DNA of 45,467 bases from contig CATITK010000156.1 of NCBI GenBank assembly GCA_949545755.1, positions 1 to 45,467 of the forward strand, given 5' to 3'. Position 1 is the first letter of the stretch. Every line of letters begins with the position of its first letter. Both the position numbers and the translations under genes were made by a program. This DNA comes from Polaribacter sejongensis (GTDB taxonomy: Bacteria > Bacteroidota > Bacteroidia > Flavobacteriales > Flavobacteriaceae). The notes beneath the pieces are model-generated. The model was given only the letters and a program-made list of their open reading frames with translations, was not told where the DNA came from and ran no database searches. Shown here in pieces: positions 19,905 to 28,402 of this stretch.

Positions 19905-19908
19905 CAGC

Positions 19909-21468
19909 ATGGTAAAAGAGATACAACTTAGAGTGAATTTAATAGAAGAACGTAAAGAACATATTCTTTTACACAAGGCTTCTAAAAACTTGGGAGTTGA
20001 TGAAAATGAAATTTCTGCTGTAAAAGTGTTGCGAAAATCTATAGATGCTCGTAAAAAAGACATTATCTTTAATTATAAAGTTGCAGTATATCTAAATGAA
20101 GAAGTGCCAGGGAAATCGGATTATATCTTTGATTATAAGGACGTTTCAAAAGCAAAAGAAATACATATTATTGGTTTTGGGCCTGCAGGAATGTACGCTG
20201 CACTGCGTTGTATTGAATTAGGATACAAACCCGTTGTTTTAGAACGTGGGAAAAATGTACAAAATAGAAGACGAGATTTAAAAGCCATCAATCAAGATCA
20301 TGTTGTAAACGAAGACTCTAATTATTGTTTTGGTGAAGGTGGTGCAGGAACTTACTCTGATGGAAAACTGTATACCAGAAGTTTAAAACGTGGAGATGTT
20401 AGGCGTATTTTTGAAAACCTTGTTTTTCATGGAGCAACGGGACAAATTTTAGTAGATGCACATCCTCATATTGGAACGAATAAATTGCCGAAAATTATCG
20501 AAAATATTCGTTCAACTATTTTAAAATTTGGAGGTGAAATTCATTTTGAAACTAGAGTCGTAGATTTCACGGTTAAAAATAATAAATTAGAAGCTATTCA
20601 ACTTCAAAACGGACAAGAAATGGCTGTTAATTCTGTGATTTTAGCCACGGGGCATTCTGCAAGAGATATCTATGAATTGTTACATAAAAAAGAGATTGCA
20701 TTGAAAGCAAAGTCTTTTGCAATGGGAGTTCGTGTAGAACATCCTCAAGAAATTATAGATCAGATTCAATATCATTGTTCTGGAGAAAGAGACGAATTAT
20801 TACCTGCCGCAGCTTACAGTTTGGTGCACCAAGTAAAAAACAGAGGTGTGTATTCATTTTGTATGTGTCCTGGAGGATTTATTGTTCCGGCAGCGACCGC
20901 AAATGGAGAAGTAGTTGTAAACGGTATGTCGCCAAGTAGAAGAAATAACAAATTTGCAAACTCGGGAATTGTTGTTGAATTAGATATTGATAAAGATTTT
21001 AAAAAATACGAAGAATTTGGGGCTTTAAAGGGATTGGAATTTCAGAAAGATATAGAAAAAATCGCGTTTAACGCTGGTGGAAGATCGCAAATGGCACCTG
21101 CACAAAGGTTGGTAGATTTTGTGGACGGAAAAATTTCTACAGATTTAAATGAGACCTCCTATCAGCCAGGGTTAAATTCTTCCCCGCTGCATTCTTTATT
21201 ACCCAAAATTATTGGAGGAAGATTGCGAAAAGGTTTTGCTGCTTTTGGACAAAAAATGCATGGTTTCTATACGAATGAAGCAAATATTATTGGAGTAGAA
21301 TCAAGAACATCATCCCCTGTAAATATACCAAGAAAAAAGAATTTAGAACACACTGAAATAGCAGGATTGTTTCCTTGTGGAGAAGGTGGTGGTTATGCCG
21401 GTGGAATTGTTTCTGCCGCAATGGATGGTGAACGTTGTGCGGAAGCGGCTACTACACAGTGTAAATAA
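19909..21468 (+). CDS. NAD(P)/FAD-dependent oxidoreductase (COG2509-type)
   Basis: A 519-residue flavoprotein. Residues 1-80 form a small N-terminal domain (VKEIQLRVNLIEERKEH). The FAD-binding Rossmann motif is IIGFGPAGMYAALRC at about residues 86-100, followed by VLERGKN. Family blocks include YCFGEGGAGTYSDGKLYTR (about 143), CMCPGGFIVPAA (about 322) and the C-terminal GLFPCGEGGGYAGGIVSAA FAD-contact loop. The substrate is not known; relatives are described only as FAD-dependent dehydrogenases. It is monocistronic: its downstream neighbour is convergent. Confidence 0.85.
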   Translation: MVKEIQLRVNLIEERKEHILLHKASKNLGVDENEISAVKVLRKSIDARKKDIIFNYKVAVYLNEEVPGKSDYIFDYKDVSKAKEIHIIGFGPAGMYAALRCIELGYKPVVLERGKNVQNRRRDLKAINQDHVVNEDSNYCFGEGGAGTYSDGKLYTRSLKRGDVRRIFENLVFHGATGQILVDAHPHIGTNKLPKIIENIRSTILKFGGEIHFETRVVDFTVKNNKLEAIQLQNGQEMAVNSVILATGHSARDIYELLHKKEIALKAKSFAMGVRVEHPQEIIDQIQYHCSGERDELLPAAAYSLVHQVKNRGVYSFCMCPGGFIVPAATANGEVVVNGMSPSRRNNKFANSGIVVELDIDKDFKKYEEFGALKGLEFQKDIEKIAFNAGGRSQMAPAQRLVDFVDGKISTDLNETSYQPGLNSSPLHSLLPKIIGGRLRKGFAAFGQKMHGFYTNEANIIGVESRTSSPVNIPRKKNLEHTEIAGLFPCGEGGGYAGGIVSAAMDGERCAEAATTQCK

Positions 21469-21534
21469 AACTAATATAAAAGAGGGTTAAAAAAAGACCA
21501 CAGGATCCAAAGGGTACTGTTGTCTTAATTGCAT

Positions 21535-21564
21535 GAAAAAAACCGAATTATAGAAATAATTCGG
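21535..21564 (-). terminator. Rho-independent terminator of the AAA+/VWA operon
   Basis: A perfect 9-bp stem (CCGAATTAT, 21543-21551; ATAATTCGG, 21556-21564) with a 4-base loop is followed on the minus strand by seven T (21536-21542). It lies about 40 bases after the AAA+ stop. The plus-strand side has no T run, so it serves the minus operon. Confidence 0.85.
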
Positions 21565-21605
21565 CTGTATGATAAAACACAAAATCCTTAGGAAACTGTA
21601 TTTGA

Positions 21606-23072
21606 TTATAGTCCACTCATAAAATTCCCATAAGGGTCTTTGAATTGAGTCCCTTCTGCAAACCTATATTTACTTAATTTTTTAAACTCTACTAAAGCCC
21701 AAAGAATAAATTCTTTTACAAAATACGCATCTGAAGTATTCATTTTAGGCTGTCTTTCATTTAAAAAATCATCTAAAGGGGTTACTTTATCTAACTCGTT
21801 TTTATACTGTAATTCTGTATATTCATCTAACAGTTCGAAATCTTCATTGGCATTAAAAAACCAAGAAATAATAGCATCGTATGGCGTATCTGCCTCTTGC
21901 TTTTCTAACTTTTTGATTTCTGGAAAAAAAGTTGGAAAAAGCGTTTTAACAGCATTTTTAATCAATTTTTCTGCCACCACTTGCGCGCCCTCTTGTTCAC
22001 CTTCATAAACCAACTCAACTTTACCTGTAATTGCCGGAATTATTCCATCAAAATCACTTAGGCGAATCATGGTATTCTCATCTCCAGAAAGTAAAGCTCT
22101 TCTTTCGGCGGTACTTAATAAATTTTCAAAAGCAGTAATACTTAAACGGGCACTAACACCACTCTTTGAGTCTATATACTCACTCTCTCTTGCTTCAAAA
22201 ACAATCTGCTCCAATAAGTCTTTTGCTAATTCAGGAACATGAATAAACTTCTTTTGTGAAATTGTTTTATTCGTTTCCTGTTGGGTAATAGTTTTAGCGG
22301 TTTCAATATCTTGAGGATAATGAGTTAAAATTTGAGAACCAATTCTGTCTTTTAGAGGTGTTACAATACTTCCTCTATTGGTATAATCTTCTGGATTTGC
22401 AGTAAACAAAAATTGCATATCTAAAGGCAAACGCAACTTAAATCCTCTTATTTGAATATCGCCTTCCTGTAAAATATTAAACAATGCAACTTGAATTCTT
22501 GCTTGTAAATCTGGCAATTCATTAATTACAAAAATACATCTATTTGCTCTTGGGATCATCCCATAATGAATGACCCTATCATCTGCATATGATAATTTTA
22601 AATTGGCCGCTTTTATAGGATCCACATCACCAATAATATCTGCGACCGTAACATCTGGAGTTGCTAATTTTTCTGCAAAACGATCCGCTCTATGCATCCA
22701 ATAAATAGGGGTTGCGTCTCCTTTTTCTTTTATGATTTCAATCGCAAATCTAGAAATTGGATGTAAAGGGTCGTCATTAATTTCCGAACCTACTACAACA
22801 GGGATATACGCGTCCAATAAATTGACCATCAATCGTGCTAAACGTGTTTTTGCTTGCCCTCGTAAACCTAATAAATTGATATTATGTTTACTTAAAATTG
22901 CTCTTTCCAGTTCTGGAATTACAGTATTCTCATAACCATGCACCCCTTTAAAAACGGTTTCTTTACTCATTATTTTACTAATAAGATTTTCTCTTAATTC
23001 GTCTTTTATAGATTTTGATTGATAGCCTGACTTTACTAACTCTCCAAGTGTTTTAATTGTATTTAAACTCAT
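21606..23072 (-). CDS. AAA+ ATPase, MoxR/magnesium-chelatase-like
   Basis: A 488-residue ATPase related to MoxR and ChlI. Walker A is LLGLRGQAKTRL at about residues 66-77. The Walker B position reads CIFVINELPDL (about 178), with Asn where Asp normally sits, while the catalytic Glu is kept. Sensor 1 is FLFTANPEDYTNRG and the arginine-finger region is PLKDRIGSQILTHYP. It is paired with the VWA gene 60 bases upstream on the same strand, the standard MoxR/VWA arrangement in which the ATPase remodels or metallates a client. No chlorophyll or cobalamin genes are nearby, so a metal chelatase role is not implied. Confidence 0.85.
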   Translation of the reverse strand: MSLNTIKTLGELVKSGYQSKSIKDELRENLISKIMSKETVFKGVHGYENTVIPELERAILSKHNINLLGLRGQAKTRLARLMVNLLDAYIPVVVGSEINDDPLHPISRFAIEIIKEKGDATPIYWMHRADRFAEKLATPDVTVADIIGDVDPIKAANLKLSYADDRVIHYGMIPRANRCIFVINELPDLQARIQVALFNILQEGDIQIRGFKLRLPLDMQFLFTANPEDYTNRGSIVTPLKDRIGSQILTHYPQDIETAKTITQQETNKTISQKKFIHVPELAKDLLEQIVFEARESEYIDSKSGVSARLSITAFENLLSTAERRALLSGDENTMIRLSDFDGIIPAITGKVELVYEGEQEGAQVVAEKLIKNAVKTLFPTFFPEIKKLEKQEADTPYDAIISWFFNANEDFELLDEYTELQYKNELDKVTPLDDFLNERQPKMNTSDAYFVKEFILWALVEFKKLSKYRFAEGTQFKDPYGNFMSGL

Positions 23073-23132
23073 ATATTATTTTATTTGAAACAAATTTTGC
23101 AACTTTATTATTTTGCAATTCATCTCTTATTT

Positions 23133-24257
23133 TTATCCTTTAATCCTCTTTTTTCTATTCGTTTCATAATCCTCAAAGATCATTTCTCCAAGACCTTTTA
23201 ATCCTGTATAAAATGCTTTCCCTTGGTTCGCTTGTGTGAATGCTTTGATAAATTGCATTAAATAAGCATCTTGTGCAATCATAAAAGTAGTAATAGGAAT
23301 GTGCAATTTTCTTGCTTGTTGTGCCATTCCATAGCATTTATCTACAATATATTTGTCTAAACCATTACTGTTTTTATAATATTGACCATCCGGCAAACGC
23401 AAACAACTTGGTTTTCCATCCGTAATCATAAAAATTTGTTTGTTGGTATTTCTTTTTCTACGCAATAAATCCATCGCTAACTGCAAACCAGCAACTGTAT
23501 TTGTGTGATAAGGCCCCACTTGTAAGTAAGGTAAATCTTTAATCTGTATGGCCCAAGCATCATTTCCGAAAACAATAATATCTAAGGTGTCTTTTGGATA
23601 TCGCGTTGTAATTAATTCTGCCAATGCCATCGCTACTTTTTTAGCAGGTGTAATCCTATCTTCTCCATAAAGAATCATTGAATGGCTAATGTCGATCATT
23701 AGTACCGTACTCATTTGAGATTTATGCAGAGTCTCTTCTACTATGAGATCATTTTCAGTCAGATTAAAACGATCTATTCCATTATTAATCTGTGCATTTT
23801 TAATACTTTCCGTCATAGAAACCTTGTCTAGGGAATCTCCAAATTGGTAAGCTCTAAAATCGCCAGTATGTTCATCTCCAATTCCTGGAGATTTACTCTT
23901 ATGATTTCCTGCACCACTTCTTTTAATTTTTCCAAAAATAGTATTTAAAGCTTGCTGACGAATGGCTCTTTCTGTTTTAGAAGTTATTATCGTTGCACCT
24001 TTTCCATCTCCTTTTATTTCCTCTTTTATATACCCTTTCTTTTTTAGGTCTTCAATAAAATCTTCAATGGTATACGTATCATCTGTAAGTTTATATTCTT
24101 TATCCAAAGATCGTAACCAATCAATGGCTTCGTCAAAATCACCTGAAGTATGGGTGATTAATTCCTTAAAAATTTCAAACAGTTTTTCAAAGGGAGATTG
24201 TGTATCAGCTTCATAAGTTTTAAAAACAAAACCTTTTCTTTTTTTATTGTTTTTCAT
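23133..24257 (-). CDS. VWA domain protein, partner of the AAA+ ATPase
   Basis: A 374-residue cytoplasmic protein starting at ATG 24257; a GTG one codon upstream is less likely. The C-terminal half is a von Willebrand A domain with a complete metal-ion-dependent adhesion site: MIDISHSM (about residue 187), HTNTVAGLQ (about 245) and MITDGKPS (about 272). The N-terminal half is charged and helical (FEKLFEIFKELITHTSGDFDEA). It has no signal peptide. Such proteins work with MoxR-type ATPases as adaptors. The client is unknown. It is the first gene of the two-gene unit ending at the 21535 terminator. Confidence 0.85.
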   Translation of the reverse strand: MKNNKKRKGFVFKTYEADTQSPFEKLFEIFKELITHTSGDFDEAIDWLRSLDKEYKLTDDTYTIEDFIEDLKKKGYIKEEIKGDGKGATIITSKTERAIRQQALNTIFGKIKRSGAGNHKSKSPGIGDEHTGDFRAYQFGDSLDKVSMTESIKNAQINNGIDRFNLTENDLIVEETLHKSQMSTVLMIDISHSMILYGEDRITPAKKVAMALAELITTRYPKDTLDIIVFGNDAWAIQIKDLPYLQVGPYHTNTVAGLQLAMDLLRRKRNTNKQIFMITDGKPSCLRLPDGQYYKNSNGLDKYIVDKCYGMAQQARKLHIPITTFMIAQDAYLMQFIKAFTQANQGKAFYTGLKGLGEMIFEDYETNRKKRIKG

Positions 24258-24262
24258 CACTA

Positions 24263-24270
24263 TAAAAATA
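24263..24270 (-). promoter_or_regulatory. Putative -7 box of the VWA/AAA+ operon
   Basis: TATTTTTA on the minus strand, one mismatch from TAnnTTTG, ends five bases before the ATG at 24257. No good TTG partner is seen. The rest of the 294-base gap up to 24551 is AT-rich, with the epimerase promoter at its right end and nothing else recognised. Confidence 0.35.
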
Positions 24271-24513
24271 CGGAATTATTAAATGGAAATTTAAAGATTG
24301 ACATAGCTTTTATATATTCATCAATTGTCATTTTTTATAATTGTATAATTCCTAGATTTTAGGGCAATAGGTTTTCTATTTTTTATATGAAATTAGAATC
24401 CTAGGACGATGTAATTATTAGGTCTTAATGAACTTTAAGAAATAATTAAAAAAAAATTAGTACGAACATATTGAGAGAAATTAAATCATCCAATAATAAT
24501 TATCTATTAACAA

Positions 24514-24547
24514 TTGTAATCATTTCGAATGGTATTATTTATTTTTA
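24514..24547 (+). promoter_or_regulatory. Promoter of the TIGR01777 gene, leaderless spacing
   Basis: TTG (24514-24516), 23 bases, then TATTTTTA (24540-24547), one mismatch from TAnnTTTG, then four bases (CAGT) and the ATG at 24552. The box argues against the longer frame that opens at TTG 24471, since that would make the promoter coding. Confidence 0.5.
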
Positions 24548-24551
24548 CAGT

Positions 24552-25433
24552 ATGGCAAAAATTTTAATTACTGGGGGCACAGGTTTGGTTGGTAAAAGAG
24601 TGTCAAAAATGCTGATTGAACGAAATCATGAAGTTGTAATCTTAAGCAGAAACCCTAAAAAAGAGCATGAATTTAAATGGGATCTCTCTTCTAATTATAT
24701 TGACGAAAGGGCACTTTTAGGTACAGATTATATTATTCATCTGGCGGGTGCAGGAATTGCTGAAAAACGTTGGTCTGCTAAAAGAAAACAACTTATTATT
24801 GATAGTAGAGTTGAAACAGCAAATTTACTTTTCAATAAGATAAGGACCCTGAAAATTGATTTAAAAGGTTTTGTTTCTGCTTCAGGAATTGGATATTACG
24901 GGGCTATAACTTCCGAAATAATTTTTGAAGAAACCGCTAAAGTTGGTACTGATTTTTTAGGTAATGTTTGCCATAAATGGGAAAAAGCTGCGCTTCAATT
25001 TCAAAATAAAAACATACCCGTTACTATTTTAAGAATGGGCATAGTACTATCAAAAAAAGGAGGTGCTTTAGAAAAAATGAGTACCCCAATAATAACCCCA
25101 TTAGGTTCTGGCAACCAATACCTGCCTTGGATTCATATTGATGATTTATGTTGCATGTTTATAAAATCAATATCGGAAAATCTAGTAGGTGTTTTTAATG
25201 CAGTTGCACCTGAGCATCACACCAATAAAACTTTTTCAAAAGCATTGGCTAAAAGTATAAAAAGACCTTATTTAGGAATTGGAGTTCCTAGATTTTTATT
25301 GAAACTACTCTTTGGAGAGATGGCAGTGATACTATTGAAGGGAAGTAGGATTTCGACAAAAAAAATCGAAAAAAATACTGAATATTCCTTTCGATTTTCA
25401 AACCTCTCTGAAGCTTTACGTAATTTAAAATAA
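24552..25433 (+). CDS. TIGR01777 family epimerase-like SDR protein
   Basis: A 293-residue extended short-chain dehydrogenase/reductase. The start at ATG 24552 gives the standard N-terminus AKILITGGTGLVGKRVSKML with the NAD(P)-binding GxxGxxG. Family blocks are YIIHLAGAGIAEKRWSAKRK (about 62) and SASGIGYYG (about 110), then PWIHIDDLCCMF and a C-terminal DUF1731-like part. Relatives include YfcH and plant cell-division proteins; the substrate is unknown. Its stop is six bases from the convergent YceI-type gene. Confidence 0.9.
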   Translation: MAKILITGGTGLVGKRVSKMLIERNHEVVILSRNPKKEHEFKWDLSSNYIDERALLGTDYIIHLAGAGIAEKRWSAKRKQLIIDSRVETANLLFNKIRTLKIDLKGFVSASGIGYYGAITSEIIFEETAKVGTDFLGNVCHKWEKAALQFQNKNIPVTILRMGIVLSKKGGALEKMSTPIITPLGSGNQYLPWIHIDDLCCMFIKSISENLVGVFNAVAPEHHTNKTFSKALAKSIKRPYLGIGVPRFLLKLLFGEMAVILLKGSRISTKKIEKNTEYSFRFSNLSEALRNLK

Positions 25434-25439
25434 AAGTAT

Positions 25440-26069
25440 TTAAAAGGTAGATTTTATATTTAAGGCAACATCACTCCAAGTTTTTGAAACTCCATCTTCA
25501 CCTTTGTGTAAATCTCTACAAACAGTATTTAAAGAATTTAACGCTTCAACAGCATTCCATTTGGTTATATCCATCGTTGCTTTCATAGAAAAAGTAGTTG
25601 CTTCTATAGTATAAGTAAAAGGTACTTTTTCTGTAACTCCGTTCATTTTAATACTTGCAGTACCAATAGAATCATTTTCAATAACTAATTTTCCAGATAA
25701 CAACTTGGTATTGTCCATAATACCAAAGAAAAATTTCTTTATTTTATAATCTCTGCTTGTGTTTTTGGTAAAAAGACTACTGACTGGTATCGAAAAATCC
25801 GTATTATGAATCGCTTCTTTAATTGAGTTTCCTTCACCTCCAGTAATGATATCAACTTTTTTGAACTGACCTCCTACAGGTACTTTGTCTGTAGTTTTAT
25901 AAGCTATGAAATTAATTTCATTTTTTGCACTTTCTAATGAAAAAGGAAAACGACTCTTTTTAGCTTCAACCTTATATTCGTTTTCAACGTCCTTCTTCTT
26001 TTCTGATTTACAAAACGAAAAACTAAAAGTTATAAGGACTAATGATGATAAAATAAGTACTCTTTTCAT
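25440..26069 (-). CDS. YceI-like exported lipid-binding family protein
   Basis: A 209-residue protein with an N-terminal hydrophobic signal ending in SFSFCKSEKKKD. The Cys followed by Ser and Lys looks like a lipoprotein anchor, but the residue before Cys is Phe rather than Gly, Ala or Ser. The rest fits the YceI beta-barrel fold: FSLESAKNEINFIAYKT, VPVGGQFKKVDI, then GKLVIENDSIGTASIKMNG. YceI proteins bind isoprenoid or fatty-acid-like lipids in the periplasm. It is last in the ftsH/phospholipid run, 4 bases after the acyl-CoA-binding protein gene, which fits a lipid-related role. Confidence 0.8.
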   Translation of the reverse strand: MKRVLILSSLVLITFSFSFCKSEKKKDVENEYKVEAKKSRFPFSLESAKNEINFIAYKTTDKVPVGGQFKKVDIITGGEGNSIKEAIHNTDFSIPVSSLFTKNTSRDYKIKKFFFGIMDNTKLLSGKLVIENDSIGTASIKMNGVTEKVPFTYTIEATTFSMKATMDITKWNAVEALNSLNTVCRDLHKGEDGVSKTWSDVALNIKSTF

Positions 26070-26073
26070 AATG

Positions 26074-26343
26074 TTATTTTTTAGTATTTAAAATAGTATT
26101 TGCTAATTCAATATATTCTTTTTTTGCAGCATCAGACGACATTCCTTTTAATTGCAACCATGCATTAAACTTAAATGCATTTCTAACGTTAGACTCTTGA
26201 TTAGAAGAAGATTGATTACCAAAATTTGCCTGCTTATTGTAAGCATATAATTTCAGCATTAAATCGGGTGTTATTGATGCTATTTTAAAAATAGTGATTC
26301 TATCAAAAGCCGCTTTAAAATCTTTGTCTAAGTCAGATTCCAT
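26074..26343 (-). CDS. Acyl-CoA-binding protein
   Basis: An 89-residue ACBP-family protein (PF00887). It shows LMLKLYAYNKQANFG, then NAFKFNAWLQLKGMSSDAAKKEYIE, matching the Lys, Tyr and Trp positions that hold the CoA moiety in eukaryotic ACBP. It would bind medium- or long-chain acyl-CoA in the cytoplasm. ACBPs are sporadic in bacteria but known in flavobacteria. It starts 5 bases after the Psd stop, so it is probably made together with the phospholipid enzymes. Confidence 0.85.
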   Translation of the reverse strand: MESDLDKDFKAAFDRITIFKIASITPDLMLKLYAYNKQANFGNQSSSNQESNVRNAFKFNAWLQLKGMSSDAAKKEYIELANTILNTKK

Positions 26344-26348
26344 AGGTA

Positions 26349-27005
26349 CTATTTTTCTGCAATTATTTGAATACCACCTTTCACTTTATCTCCTAAAGAT
26401 ACATTTAATTTTGTATCTAATGGAAGAAAAAGATCTACACGAGATCCAAATTTAATAAAACCAGCATCTGTTCCTTGTACAATTGAATCTCCTTCTTTTG
26501 CATAGTTTACAATTCTTTTTGCTAAAGCTCCAGCAATTTGTCGATACAAAACATCTCCAAAAGAAGTATTATTAATAACGACCGTAGTTCTTTCATTTTC
26601 CGTAGATGCTTTTGGATGCCATGCAACCAAGTATTTGCCAGGATGGTATTTGCTATATTTCACCTCACCACTCATTGCATATCGAGTTACGTGCACATTA
26701 ATTGGAGACATAAAAATTGAGACTTGTAACCTTTTCCCTTTAAAATATTCTGGTTCCTCAACTTCTTCAATAACAACAACTTTACCGTCTACAGGAGCAA
26801 CTAGCACATTGTCGTTTAATGGAACAACTCTTTTAGGGTTTCTGAAAAACTGTAAAACAATAATTAAAAATCCAATTATGGTAACCTGAATTGCTTTAAC
26901 CAACCAAAATAAGTCTATTAATTTTTCTGCTAATAAAATGCCTACAATAGATACTATTAAAGTAATAGTAATTATTTTATATCCTTCTTTGTGAAAACGA
27001 ATCAT
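26349..27005 (-). CDS. psd: Phosphatidylserine decarboxylase, short type
   Basis: A 218-residue Psd of the short group. It has two N-terminal membrane helices, then NVLVAPVDGKVVVIEEV, the conserved SIFMSPINVHVTRYAMSG (about residue 95) and FIKFGSRVDLFLP (about 185), whose Gly-Ser is the predicted self-cleavage site giving the pyruvoyl group. It converts phosphatidylserine to phosphatidylethanolamine at the inner membrane. It lies 2 bases after cdsA. The phosphatidylserine synthase that should link the two is not in the window. Confidence 0.93.
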   Translation of the reverse strand: MIRFHKEGYKIITITLIVSIVGILLAEKLIDLFWLVKAIQVTIIGFLIIVLQFFRNPKRVVPLNDNVLVAPVDGKVVVIEEVEEPEYFKGKRLQVSIFMSPINVHVTRYAMSGEVKYSKYHPGKYLVAWHPKASTENERTTVVINNTSFGDVLYRQIAGALAKRIVNYAKEGDSIVQGTDAGFIKFGSRVDLFLPLDTKLNVSLGDKVKGGIQIIAEK

Positions 27006-27007
27006 AC

Positions 27008-27802
27008 TTAAATTATAAAATTAATATACAAATATACAAATGGTGCGACAAAGAGCAAGCTATCTAATCGATCTAAAATACCTCCATGACCTGGCATAAT
27101 ATTGCCACTATCTTTAATATTAGCTTGTCTCTTAAATTTAGATTCTACTAAATCTCCAATAGTACCAATTACACTTACTATAAAAGCTATAACGAACCAG
27201 TTAATAAGAGTGAAATCGTTATTAAAGCGACTAATCACATACGCAGAAAGTAGTGCAATTGCAAACCCTCCTAAAAAACCTTCTTGTGTTTTTTTTGGTG
27301 AAACTGAGACAAACAATTTTCTTTTTCCAAAATTTTTTCCTACTAAAAAAGCAAAACTATCATTAATCCAAATAATAATTAAAATAGAAATCATTAAGTG
27401 AGGATTATAAACCCCTTTATAAATTGGTAAAAGAACTAGAAAAATCATCGAAAAAACAACATACCTAATTAACAAACCTGACTTAGATCTATCATTAGAA
27501 AAAGTAATTTCTTTTTTAGTAAATAACTTGTAAATAAGGAATAGTGAAGAAATTATAGTGATTCCTAAAATCCCAATAGTTGCATAACTTTCAGGTCTTT
27601 TTAGAATTAAAAACAATGTAAAACCAAAGAAGATATAACCGATTAAACCTTTGAATTGAATTAATTTAGAAAATTCCCAAACACACAATAATCCAAATAA
27701 ACCCGTTAATAATATATACGATTCTTTTGAATACAGAATCGCAGATAAAAAAATTAAAACGTAAATAATGCCTGAAAAAATCCTTTTGAAAAGGTTACCC
27801 AT
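27008..27802 (-). CDS. cdsA: Phosphatidate cytidylyltransferase
   Basis: A 264-residue polytopic membrane enzyme making CDP-diacylglycerol from phosphatidate and CTP. The C-terminal CDP-alcohol signature is clear: SPKKTQEGFLGGFAIAL (about residue 170), GTIGDLVESKFKRQANIKDS (about 215) and MPGHGGILDRLDSL (about 240). About seven membrane helices are seen and the length is normal. It sits between the LUD gene (1-base gap) and psd (2-base gap). Confidence 0.95.
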   Translation of the reverse strand: MGNLFKRIFSGIIYVLIFLSAILYSKESYILLTGLFGLLCVWEFSKLIQFKGLIGYIFFGFTLFLILKRPESYATIGILGITIISSLFLIYKLFTKKEITFSNDRSKSGLLIRYVVFSMIFLVLLPIYKGVYNPHLMISILIIIWINDSFAFLVGKNFGKRKLFVSVSPKKTQEGFLGGFAIALLSAYVISRFNNDFTLINWFVIAFIVSVIGTIGDLVESKFKRQANIKDSGNIMPGHGGILDRLDSLLFVAPFVYLYINFII

Positions 27803-27803
27803 G

Positions 27804-28388
27804 TTATAAATCTTCTAATAGGAGCAAATATAAGTTTTTTGAATTACTGTTTCGGTAGTTTAAGAGATTATCCTCATTTTTATTGATGGCATAATTTTTA
27901 ATAGCAGATATATTTGTTGGTAAATTATCTCTATGATGTGTATTAATACCCGTTAAGCCTTCCCCCATATCATTAACCAACTGACTTGTAGTAGCATATA
28001 CTATAAAATTAAGAGGCATTTCAGATAACTTATTAGATTTTAATTGATTTGAAGTAAATAAGATATCTCCATTATCTGCAATTAGATATTCGCAATTAAT
28101 GAAGACAGGAATCTCAGAATTAAAATTTCCACTTATATCAGCATCTTTTTCACTAAAAAAAGTGGCTAAATTTTTATTTAATAGAGAAATTCGATTCCAA
28201 CTATTCTCTATCAGGATATTCTTTAAGTTATCTGTAACTTCTGATTTTGTTGAACAGTATAGAAACCTTCCACCTTTTTCTACAAAATTATGAACAAAAA
28301 GGTCATCTAAAGAAAGAATAACTTCTTGCTTTTGGATTTCCTTATCTTCTTTAACAGGAATGTTTAATAACTTTTTTAAAAAACTCAT
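27804..28388 (-). CDS. LUD domain protein (LutC/YkgG-like)
   Basis: A 194-residue cytoplasmic protein with a divergent LUD domain (lactate utilization proteins B and C). It includes FVEKGGRFLYCSTKSEVTDNL, CEYLIADNGDILFTSNQL (the conserved Ala-Asp-Asn/Thr-Gly site) and the end block NLYLLLLEDL. No iron-sulfur partner (LutA or LutB) is nearby. It sits between ftsH (14-base gap) and cdsA, a position seen in other flavobacteria, so a lactate role should not be assumed. Confidence 0.78.
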   Translation of the reverse strand: MSFLKKLLNIPVKEDKEIQKQEVILSLDDLFVHNFVEKGGRFLYCSTKSEVTDNLKNILIENSWNRISLLNKNLATFFSEKDADISGNFNSEIPVFINCEYLIADNGDILFTSNQLKSNKLSEMPLNFIVYATTSQLVNDMGEGLTGINTHHRDNLPTNISAIKNYAINKNEDNLLNYRNSNSKNLYLLLLEDL

Positions 28389-28402
28389 TTAATTAAAGAT
28401 AT

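Larger units (their letters stand above)
19574..19908. other. 335-base divergent intergenic region
   Basis: This AT-rich stretch separates the exonuclease gene (minus) from the FAD oxidoreductase gene (plus). It holds a minus promoter near 19598-19628 and a plus -7 box at 19897-19904. A second TAnnTTTG match (TACCTTTG, 19689-19696, plus) has no TTG partner at the right distance. No RNA gene, open reading frame or strong hairpin was recognised in the middle. Confidence 0.6.

Noticed and set aside
24471-24551. TTG start for a longer TIGR01777 protein
   Set aside because: It would place a promoter in the coding region and add residues before the standard nucleotide-binding N-terminus.
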